Below are positions 8,257-16,371 of a stretch of DNA of 20,000 nucleotides, one piece after another. This stretch comes from Paulinella micropora. Lineage: Eukaryota; Cercozoa; Imbricatea; Euglyphida; Paulinellidae. The stretch is taken from NCBI GenBank assembly GCA_019918135.1, contig WBZZ01002838.1:1-20000 (forward strand), written 5' to 3'. The notes under the pieces are model-generated. The model was not told the origin of the DNA and made no database searches. It was given only the letters and a program-made list of their open reading frames with translations. How positions within the stretch are numbered: position 1 is the stretch's first letter; every line of letters begins with the position of its first letter. The position numbers and the translations under genes were made by a program.

Positions 8257-8607
8257 ATTTCTTACTTGAAGAAGGTGATGGAAGGCAAATACCAATAAGC
8301 AATGTTAAAATTCCGACATAAGTATTAGCAACCTCGCACGGCAAGTTCTTTTCAGATAGCCTCACGATATAAAGGGTGATGATGGCGATAATGATACCCA
8401 TTTGAAATAAGTATTTAATAAGTCGACTGTCTGTCGGTCTGTTTTTTATACAACAACAATTCCAGTTATCTTCCAATTCGTGCTCTATTTTTTTTCCTCA
8501 GTCTTTAGTTCTACTTCAAGAACACGAGATTTTAATTCGGTAGTTAGTTCGCCATCCATATCCATAATAGGTGGTGGTCTGTGAAGTCTAGTCGTATTAT
8601 TTGACAT
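8255..8607 (-). pseudogene. Small two-helix membrane protein with N-terminal coiled coil, one frameshift
   Basis: The ATG at 8607 opens a frame that meets a stop at an eight-A run near 8496. Shifting one base there continues into the 73-codon frame ending at 8255, about 117 codons in all. The N-terminal 45 residues are charged and helical; a Cys triplet (CCC) follows, then two membrane helices (YLFQMGIIIAIITLYIV and NTYVGILTLLIGICLP). I recall small two-helix proteins of this shape, with a PNP/PSP-type end, in Polinton-like and large algal viruses. A holin-like or inner-membrane role is possible but not shown. The start overlaps the 3' end of the fibre gene by 11 bases, so it is likely on the same transcript. 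Its stop lies in module copy 5. Confidence 0.55.
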
Positions 8608-11600
8608 TTCCTCTAATTTCTTGTAGTATATTCATAAGATTTTTATTTTGTTTTTCTAAATTAACTACCTTTTCCGCCATGTGTTGAAAAGCACTGACTA
8701 ATATCGGTATAAAACTTGTATATGTTATGCCTTCAAGGTAGCCATCTCCATCGTCTGCTTTTATTCCACTTTCAGATACAAATTCTGGAAATATTTTTTT
8801 TACTTCATCCGCAATAAATCCGTGGTTCTTTTGTTCTTTCTTTTCGTCTGATTTCAAATAATATGAACAACAATTTATTTTCATTAGTTTCTCACAACAA
8901 TCCCCGCAGTCTAATGTTTTAATATCTGATTTTAGTCTCCTGTCCGATGAGTTTGTCCAAGCACCATTCAAAGGAATATAATTATAAGCACCAGAAGGCT
9001 CGCTTGAAGAGTTTGAAGTAGTCCAAGCATGAACCAAAACAGTTGATGCACAAACTACTCCATAATTCGTATATCCACCTGATTTCAACAATATTTGTGG
9101 GTCGTAAGTAGCGGCGGGTCTTTTTCTTAATGTTAAAAATCCGCTGGATGCTGTTGTGATGCTTAAATCTCCCGACGTATTGATGTTCATTGCCTCAGTG
9201 TAAGATATATTGTTTCCCACCGTTGTTCCTGAATTATAATAAAAAGCGAGTTTGCCACCTTTTTGAATTAGAAAGTTTGAACCGCTGTGGCTTGATTTCC
9301 AGTTCGTGCCGTCAAAATAAGCATCAAAACTTAAATTGACATTGTCGTGTGCCCAATTCAATAATTGAAATGTTGGATAAGCATCCGCCGTTGTTATTGC
9401 TTGTAAGTGTGCCCCTGCAACATTGCTCGCTGTTCCATATAATTCTAATCCTCCCGTCGCACCTACTCCTTTTGTTGAGTTGCCTATAATTATTGGTTTG
9501 CCTAGTGCTGTTGTTATTTTGTCGCTCGTTGCCAATGTTGTTGTTGATATACCAGCACTAGCCGTTATTAATCCTTTTGTCCATAAAGTCCCGTTTAATC
9601 CATTCAACGACATCAACAATTGATCTGCTGAATTTTCCCACACAAAACCATCCGACGAAGCATTACCACTCCTAAATCTTACAGCAAAGCCTGAAATATC
9701 GTTGCCCGCCACCGCTGTTTCTCCAGATAGACTTTTAAGTGCCCCTGACTGAGCCATATAAATCCCCCATCCTGAGTTGTCTGTATCCCACAGAAATATA
9801 CCCTGTCCATTTCCTCCATCTACTTTATTTTGAATAGATAACTTACAACCGCCGTCTGCTGTTATTAATCCACTTGCGGTTAGTGTCGTCGTTGATATCC
9901 CCGCTGTTGAAGTAATTGTAGTTCCAGTTATTGTTCCGCCATTTGTTATGTTGTTTGAGTTCATATCCAAAGCACCATAAAACCGCATACCGCCAGCATT
10001 GTTAAAACGGACAATGTCAGACGAAGCACTTTTATTGTCCAAAAGTTTTGAAATATAAAGTCCCGCCCCTTTTACATCAGATGCTACATTCGTAAATACA
10101 TAACCTCTTTGGTTCACGGTTCCGCTTGTAGCAGTATTTAAAGTAAATAAGAAATATTGATAATCTTCTGATGTCTGTGAAAAGAATATATCTCCTCCAT
10201 TTTGGTTTAATATCCTCGCCCCATTATATGTGATATTTCCACCATTAGTGATAGTTTGATTATTAAAATCGGCATTGTTCGTTAAAGTTAGATATTTTAT
10301 CGTAGTGCTCGCGCCGTTGAATGTTTTCCTGTTATGGTTTGGTCTGTTGTTAGTTTTACATTTTGCCCGTCCAATGTGTCCGCATACCCTTTTGTCGCGC
10401 CATCGGTCGCTAATGTCGGAGTTCCAAGGTTGGCTATTTTGCTACTATTACAATCTAACCCCGAAGCATTTACCCAACCGACGATTACCCCATCAATAAT
10501 GAAACTTATTTTTTTCGCAGAAATTTCAAAGTTGTAATATGTTGCAGTTTTCATATCCAAACTAGCAATTGACCCGATATTACTGGTAGAATTGAAAACG
10601 ATAAATGTGCCCTTTGTTGTTGAATTGATTGAATTTCCCGTTATTTCAACACCACTGCTATATGTCTTAATTCCTGCTATGGTTTGGTTTCCTGTTAGTT
10701 TCACATTTTGCCCGTCTAATGTATCCACATAACTTTTATTTGCTCCGTCCGTTGTTGCTGATGGTGTGGCTAAGTTTGTTATTTTGTTGTTATTCAAAGA
10801 TAGTGTAGTGCCAGTTGCGGTTATAATTAAAGTATTACCCGAATATAATATATCAACATACGAACCCGTTATTTGTATCGGATACCAAGTCGCTGTTGCT
10901 GTTTTTTGTGCTGCAATCATTCCTATTTTTGTATCAAAGGCTATGCCAATACCATCAAAAGTTGAAGGGTTGGACGAACCACTTACTTCTAAAGTTAATG
11001 TAAATTTTTTATTCCCTGCTATGGTTTGGTCTCCTGTTAGTTTAACCACCGAAGTATCAAGAACGGAAACATCCACACCATCAACCAAATTTACATTTGT
11101 TATGCTTTGGCTTTTCATATCAATCCCCGCACTCGCATTTATTATACTGCTAAATGTCTTAATACCCGCTATGGTTTGGTCTCCTGTTAGTTTGACCACT
11201 GAACCATCAACTGCGAGATTAGTGAGATTAATTCCATTATATGTAGAAGCCCCTGAAATAGCATAACCATTCATATTTAGTGCTCCCGTCATACTGACTG
11301 TGCCGTCTAATCTAAGAAAGGGTGGTGTGGTGTTTCTCCATTGCCCCGTGCTATACATAATCAGTTGGTTATCTGCTGGAAAGCCTGATATTGTCACATC
11401 GCTATGTGTGTCTATACTTCCAGATGCTGTCACCTTATTATTATTATCATTATGCTCAAATATCCATTCATCAACACCTTTGTCATTTAGTAAATTAACT
11501 CCTGTTATATTCTTCATTCCCATACTAATATTACCTGTTTCATCCACATTTATCGGAAATGTTTTATTGACCCAGTTTATTGAGTTATATGTTAGATAAC

Positions 11601-12207
11601 TATTCATCGCCACTGGTGCTGTAATGACTACATCTGAAAGTGTATCAATTGAACCAAGGGCAGTATTCTTCCATTTACCTTCTACATCGTTGTAAGTTAA
11701 GTATTGTCCGCTTGCTTGTGCAAATATGTTTGTGTCTATCAAATTGTATAAACTGGTTTGGTGCGGATTGGAAGTATTAGAGCGGTGTTGAGTTGAGGCT
11801 TTGACTTCGTCATTATCCCTTACTCGTTGCTCTGTGTAGTTTAAATTTTTTCCTTCTTTGATATCAGTAGTTGATTTTAAAGCGAGCCGTGTGTCAAAGC
11901 GGTTATCAGTCCAATAATAATTAAGTCCTTCTTTTAGGTCAGTTGTTGTTTTTAAAGCGAGACGTGTGTCAAAGCGGTTATCAGTCCAATAATAATTAAG
12001 TCATTCTTTAATGTCCGCGGTGCTTTTGGTAGCCAGTCGTGTATCAAATCGGTCGTCAGTGTAATAAAGATTTATGGGGTCATCATCTTCTGGCACTCTG
12101 TCTGTATTCAGACCGACTATGTTTGTGTTGGTTAAGTTTAAGTTAAGTATGTTTAGACTATCAACAGCCAACTCATTCAAGCCAAGTAATGATTTATATT
12201 GCGACAT
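8597..12207 (-). pseudogene. Giant trimeric fibre protein with C-terminal S74 intramolecular chaperone, one stop and one frameshift
   Basis: One frame runs from ATG 12207 (MSQYKSLLGLNELAVD) to 10297 except for a TGA at 12001-12003 that replaces a Gly codon present in the neighbouring repeat copy. Near 10318 a one-base loss in an A-run moves the reading to the frame ending at 8597. Total length is about 1,200 codons. The N-terminus has 25-residue repeats (YYWTDNRFDTRLALK). The shaft has at least four copies of VKLTGDQTIAG (near 10325, 10680, 11015, 11170) and repeated STTTL blocks, typical of phage-like fibre shafts. The last about 115 residues are a Peptidase_S74 chaperone: SDRRLKSDI near 8940 keeps the Ser and the Lys five residues later needed for self-cleavage, followed by NHGFIADEV and a C-terminal coiled coil. 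It probably binds the host cell surface. The family call for the C-terminus is strong. Confidence 0.82.
11879..12103. repeat. Three tandem 75-bp repeats in the fibre N-terminal region
   Basis: Units start at 11879, 11954 and 12029, 75 bp apart. The first two are nearly identical; the third is diverged. Each codes 25 residues (tyrosine-rich, ending near the RFDTRLA segment). The premature TGA at 12001 falls within the second unit, where the equivalent codon in the first unit is GGA. Confidence 0.8.
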
Positions 12208-12271
12208 TGATATATAAAATAAATATTTAATTTTAAAAATACTAAAATATAATAATCTTAGTATAGAATAT

Positions 12272-12316
12272 TTTTAGAATAAGCGAGAGTGCGAAGCACG
12301 AAGTGAGATTCTAAAA
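12272..12316. promoter_or_regulatory. Half palindromic module between divergent genes
   Basis: TTTTAGAAT (12272-12280) and ATTCTAAAA (12308-12316) enclose an inner GTGC-gaa-GCAC. This matches the left half of modules 2-4 in inverse orientation. Its right arm abuts the ATG at 12316, and a leftward gene starts at 12207, so it lies between two starts. Here it cannot serve as a 3' terminator for either flanking gene; a bidirectional promoter or leader structure is more likely. The arms contain TCTA/TAGA, the core I recall for CroV/mavirus late promoters. Confidence 0.6.
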
Positions 12317-12762
12317 TGCAGTCTCCCGAAGCAAGTCGTAAGAATTGGGGGAGTGTTGTGGAAGGAATAAAAGCGAAAGCGAAACAACGAAAGATGGAAC
12401 ATGCCAAAAAGGTTTTGGAACAATACCGAAATGCGGTTAAAAGCGAAGACGAAGACATGGAACAAAAAATAGCAGAGATAGAAAATAAAAATGTGGCTAC
12501 CGATATCATTAATGAAAAGGAACAAGATGACACACCAGAGCAAAGCAGTGATAGTGAGGATGAGGTTGATTTTACTGACATGATAGCAGAAAAGATGGCG
12601 AAAATGAAAATCAAAAGAGCGAAATCGGAAACTAAGAGAGAAAAGAAGAAGAGTAAGAAGCCAGAGCCTGAGAGTGAAGAAAGTGAAAGTGAGAGTAGTG
12701 AAGAAGAAGAACCGAAACCTAAGAAAGGTAAGAAGTCAAGTAGTGTAAGTGTAAAAGTATAA
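12316..12762 (+). CDS. Charged Ser/Glu- and Lys-rich protein, 148 aa
   Basis: Intact frame from ATG 12316 (MQSPEASRKNWGSVVEG) to a TAA at 12760-12762. The first 55 residues are a basic helix; the middle is acidic; residues about 100-140 alternate Lys-rich and Ser/Glu-rich blocks (ESEESESESSEEEEP). This composition is seen in disordered nucleic-acid-associated proteins and offers no family. After the TAA the same frame stays open for another 22 codons with similar composition. The start is inside the arm of the half palindrome. It converges with the SAP-like gene on the other strand, 65 bp away. Confidence 0.5.
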   Translation: MQSPEASRKNWGSVVEGIKAKAKQRKMEHAKKVLEQYRNAVKSEDEDMEQKIAEIENKNVATDIINEKEQDDTPEQSSDSEDEVDFTDMIAEKMAKMKIKRAKSETKREKKKSKKPEPESEESESESSEEEEPKPKKGKKSSSVSVKV

Positions 12763-12827
12763 AATCAATCTTCTGGTGGTGGTAAGAAGGAAAAAAATAA
12801 TGATGTTGAAAAATGTTTCTTAAAGTT

Positions 12828-13359
12828 CTAATCCCACTTATCTTTTCTATAATTTTTTAACATAGTTTTTAATTTGTTGTTAATTGTAGTTGTATCGATA
12901 AAAATATAATCTATTTCTTCAAGATATTTTACATTCTTTTTTTCAAAATTCTTAATCTTTTTTATAAGTTCATTTCGTCTTTCATTCAAAATACTTTGAA
13001 TATTTTGAATTTCATCAAAAGTTTCTTTCTTTGTTCCTTTCCTTATTTTTCTGTATAAAGGTATATCATGAACATCATCTCTAAATTTACTTAAATTATT
13101 GTTTAGTTTTTCAATCTCTCTCGTTATATCTTCACTTAATGAAATGTCATTGGTTGGCTTAATAGCGGATTGTTTTTTCCGAATGTTTAAACTTAGGTGG
13201 TGGTTTCGTAGTTTTCTTAAATTTTTTCTTTTCCGAGACCATCATTCCATAATGTTCCAACAATTTAAGCAGTTCTGCCTTTTTTAATTTACTAATTTTC
13301 CGACATCGTCTCCGTTTTTCTTCGCCTAATACTTTTCTCAGAACTTTTACGGTCGGCAT
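12828..13359 (-). pseudogene. SAP-like DNA-binding domain protein, about 178 aa, one frameshift
   Basis: From ATG 13359 (MPTVKVLRKVLGEEKRRR) the frame is open to 13159. A one-base shift in the A6 run near 13175 leads into a further open stretch of about 115 codons, ending in TAG at 12828-12830. N-terminal residues about 22-40 (ISKLKKAELLKLLEHYGM) match the helix-extended-helix pattern of a SAP motif, a DNA-binding element. The C-terminal part is a Lys/Asn-rich coiled coil. A weak fit only; no function is assigned. It shares a 36-bp AT-rich intergenic region with the divergent integrase gene, which suggests possible co-regulation with it. Confidence 0.5.
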
Positions 13360-13395
13360 TGTATATATTAAAAAATATTTTCATATTTTGTATAA
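13360..13395. promoter_or_regulatory. Bidirectional AT-rich promoter region, SAP-like gene / integrase
   Basis: A 36-bp gap between two divergent starts. The minus strand reads TTAATATATACA before ATG 13359; the plus strand reads TTTTGTATAA before ATG 13396. Leaders would be only a few bases long. Confidence 0.45.
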
Positions 13396-14391
13396 ATGGA
13401 CCATAAACATACAATTATTAATAAACAAAATCGTGATAGTCAATTAGAAGACACACCTACGGGAGAAGTAGTTGAAACAAAAGAAGAAGAAGCACTTGAA
13501 ATACACCACCAGAAAAAGAACCCGAAAATATGGAATACTATATGGGTTGATAATCCATTAGACCAAGTTTTCTTAGACTTAGCAGATATGAGTAAGATAA
13601 AAGATAAGAAAGGAAATAAAGGATATGCTTGGATGCTTGTTTGGATTGATTGTCATTCAAGATATTTAATAATCATTCCATTAAAAAATAAAACAGCGAA
13701 ATAATTCTATTATGCTTTGAAATCTATACCTTATAAACCTAAATCAATAACAACAGACAGCGGAGGAGAATATAAAGGTGCTACTCGTGATTATTTTATT
13801 GAAAATGGAATTAAACACGATGTCGTTGAAGTTTGCGACCATAGAGCGCTTGCGGTTGTTGATAGAGTGATAAGAAGTATTAGGAGATGGCTTGACCTTT
13901 TATTTGAAACTAATAGAAATTTTGATTGGGTAAGTTATATTCAAGACTTAGTTTATGCTTATAATCATAAAGTTCATAGAGGAATTCAAGCCAGACATGT
14001 GGACGTCTTTGCTAGAAGAGATAAAAACAAGCAAGTCATAACTAGAGATAACCTTATTAATGAATTCAATATCGGAGATAAAGTTCGTAAGGAAAATAAA
14101 ATGCTAATGTTTGCGAAAGGAGGAAAGAGTTTCAGCAAAATTATTTTTCAAATTAAAAGCCGTTCCGGATTTAAAATCATACTAAATAATGACGAGTTAG
14201 TAAGCCAGAGGGATTTATTGAAAACTGATTTTACTAAACTAATTGAAGAAGAAAAAGATATGAAAGAGCAAACTAAAGAAGTTATAAAAGAGAAGAAAAC
14301 AAAAGAATTGCTAAAGAGAGAAGAAATAGAAGCAGAAAACATCAGAACAAGCAAAAGAGAACGAAAGGCAAAAGTAAAAATGGACCTGTAA
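13396..14391 (+). pseudogene. INT: Retroviral-type (rve) DDE/D integrase with one in-frame stop
   Basis: A single frame of about 331 codons from ATG 13396 to TAA 14389-14391, broken only by an in-frame TAA at 13702-13704. The catalytic core has Asp in FLDLADM, Asp in TTDSGGEY and Asp in AVVDRVIRSIR, with 34 residues between the second and third, so DD34D instead of DD35E. I recall this acidic substitution in some Polinton and mavirus integrases. The core is followed by an SH3/chromo-like segment (FNIGDKVRKENK, FSKIIFQI) and a long Lys/Glu helix. No N-terminal HHCC zinc finger is visible. It inserts the viral DNA into host chromosomes. It reads outward to the right, near the presumed right end of the element. 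Confidence 0.85.
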
Positions 14392-14821
14392 TTGGTGGCA
14401 CTATAGACTGCTAAAAATGTTATCACATGGTTTTCAAGCGGGGATACGGAGGAACTAAAGAATTCTTTTAGTCTTTCCATTCCCAGACAATTTTTATAAA
14501 AAAATTTTGTGAAATATTTTACAAAAAAATAAAAAAATAGACAAGTGTGCTACAGTAGTACCTATAGTAGTAAAATTTATTGATTTTGATGCTTTGTATT
14601 GATTTTAGAACTATCAACAGGAGAGGGTGCGACACACAAAACGAAGTAGTGATTTGCAAAAATTCACGACGAGATTTTGTGTATCATCTACTCACTCTCT
14701 CTCTCTCACACACGCACACACACACACAGACAGTGCGTAAGTGGAATCAAAAAGTATTTTTTGTGTGAGAAAGAAAATAGAAAAGTGTGTGGTTGAAAGA
14801 AAATAGCGCGAGGCGTGAACT
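14392..14821. other. Presumed right end of the viral element; palindromes, no gene
   Basis: No credible coding sequence is visible. ACTAAAGAATTC followed by TTTTAGT (14454-14472) is an almost perfect palindrome, and TTTTGT/ACAAAA (14505-14526) encloses AAATATTT. The exact element boundary and any terminal inverted repeat cannot be set because the left end is outside the window. ATTGATTTT occurs twice, at 14579 and 14598. Composition changes to host-like simple repeats by about 14,690. Confidence 0.4.
14694..14730. repeat. (CT)n-(CA)n microsatellite
   Basis: A run of CTCTCT followed by CACACA with a few interruptions; typical eukaryotic simple repeat DNA in the flank between viral element and LINE. 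Confidence 0.85.
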
Positions 14822-15076
14822 ACAATGCAAAAAAACTTTGAGGCAGAAGAAACAACCCCCCAAAAGTTAGAGATAATCTTTTTTGGAGGCAAAATAAATT
14901 ATTTTTCCAAGCCCACCTATGAACTTCACGGGCAGTGGCTTTTCTTTCTCTTTTTTTTGGATTATGCGCCGGGACCATTTTGTACTTTCTTGTCAGTAAT
15001 AAACACAAGTTTCAATTGAAGTCTGTTGAGAGTTTTGTTCCTCCCAGAAAAAAAAAACATACAGTCCGTTTTGGTT

Positions 15077-15962
15077 CGTACAATGTTCATTTGGCTAGAC
15101 CTAGTACTAGACCTGAAAGTGCGATTGGAAGTTTTGAGAGAAACAATTTTTCATGGTGCTAATTGATATCTTGCGATTCAAGAGTCCTGGCTTACTTACA
15201 AAAATACTTGTAACTCAGTTTTGGATGCACTTGAGTCACTACACATTAAAAACCGATACGTTTTTATCAACAACAGAAGTGGTGAGAAAGGTGGAGGTCA
15301 AGTCTTTATTGTTCATAAAAAGTTTGGTCCAGTTTCGAGGTTTGCTGTCAACAGTTTTATTGATAAGTCTCAGTTGCGATACTTGGAAGACACACAGTGG
15401 ATTCTTATTAAGCATTTGAATCTTGTTGTAGGAAATATTTATCTCCGTCCAACTAAAAGACAAGGGGGTGGTTTCAAATCTCAACTCAAAGCGTTGCAGT
15501 CAGTGGTTTCAGGAGTGGCACAGAGTGCCAATTATAACATTATCTTGTTAGGTGATTTTAATTTCCAAGTTAGTGCTACTAAGACAAATTTATTTGACTG
15601 TGATTTGAAGTATATTGATCATGAGTCTTCAGGGCAAGTCAGTGGAGGAATGGTAAGGAAGATTCCGAACCCCCATAGGAATACTACGTCACAAGCTGAT
15701 GAATTTGTTCGAAATTTGGAATCTGTGCCTCTGCTTTTATTGACTGGTTTACTTGGGGAAGCTGATTACACTTTTTGTGCTGCAAAAGGTAATGATTCCT
15801 TATTAGATTATTGTTTTTGCTCTCCTACGCTAGTCAGAGATGTTGATAATTACGTTACTTGGCCTCAGTACTTCATTGCTTTCAGTGATCACAAGTTGAT
15901 TACTGTAGATGTCAAGATGCAAAAGTCGAATTCCACAAGTCAGCAGAGTGGTGGGAACTACA
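15077..15962 (+). pseudogene. LINE 1 endonuclease domain (exonuclease-endonuclease-phosphatase fold)
   Basis: The domain begins with FGSYNVHLARP (catalytic Asn strand), changes frame near 15,155-15,165, and continues with the QESWL motif (metal-binding Glu). GDFNF is at about 15,551 and SDHKLITVDV at about 15,884, the last catalytic Asp-His. These are the four hallmark motifs of LINE endonucleases, which nick the target DNA to prime reverse transcription. One frameshift breaks the frame between the first and second motifs. Reading stays open to 16,030, where it runs into the TAGG repeat. Confidence 0.82.
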
Positions 15963-16023
15963 TACCTCAAAAAACAACGTATGTATGGAAAAGAAATGTT
16001 GATCTGTGTGTATGCGATGATTC

Positions 16024-16310
16024 TAGGTAGGTAGGAAGGTAGGCAGGTAGGAAGGTAAGCAGGCAGGTAGGTAGGCAGGCAGGTAGGTGGTTAGGTAGGT
16101 AGGTAGGCAGGTAGGTAGGTAGGTAGGTAGGGTAGGTAGGTGGTAGGTAGGTAGGTAGGTAGGTAGGTACTAGTCTAGGTAGGTAGGTAGATAGGTAGGT
16201 AGGTAGGTAGGTACTAGTCTAGGTAGGTAGGTAGGGGGGTAGGTAGGTAGGTAGGTAGGTAGGTAGGAAGGAAGGAAGGAAGGAAGGGATGGGTTCAAGG
16301 AAGGTAGGTA
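16024..16310 (+). repeat. (TAGG)n microsatellite inside LINE 1
   Basis: About 290 bp of imperfect TAGG/GTAG/GAAG repeats. A TACTAGTC interruption occurs twice in the same setting (near 16,168 and 16,212), which shows a duplication of about 43 bp within the tract. It splits the endonuclease from the linker part of the LINE. The GGT-CTA-containing seed TTCTAGGTAGG at its left edge suggests expansion from a short coding sequence. Confidence 0.9.
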
Positions 16311-16371
16311 CCTTCGTGGCTTCATCTGAAGACATCCTCCAATTCTTTTATTCGAATTATTGCCCATCATT

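Noticed and set aside
10766..11266. 166-codon plus-strand open frame within the fibre gene, and similar ones at 5487, 4310 and 9423
   Set aside because: Antisense shadows of repetitive or biased coding sequence; hydrophobic, low-information translations with no start context.
12258..12614. Minus-strand 118-codon Ser/Phe-rich frame opposite the charged protein
   Set aside because: Mirror of the Lys/Glu-rich coding strand; it crosses the palindrome and has no supporting context.
13702..13704. Alternative genetic code with TAA read as Gln (integrase stop; open reading beyond the TAA at 12760)
   Set aside because: Capsid, protease, ATPase and fibre genes end naturally at TAA, and the fibre break is TGA. 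One isolated sense-like TAA is better explained as mutation or error.
1..14391. Search for a protein-primed DNA polymerase, helicase or tRNA genes
   Set aside because: No polymerase or helicase motifs in any frame that I could follow, and no cloverleaf recognised; they may lie left of the window.
14531..14606. Possible terminal repeat or target duplication at the element's right end (AGTGTGC string; ATTGATTTT twice)
   Set aside because: The left end is outside the window so no inverted partner can be shown; a 9-mer in AT-rich DNA repeated 10 bp apart is weak evidence.
16024..16310. Regular repeats considered as a CRISPR array or telomere-like DNA
   Set aside because: Four-base microsatellite without spacers; impure unit and internal position do not fit a telomere.
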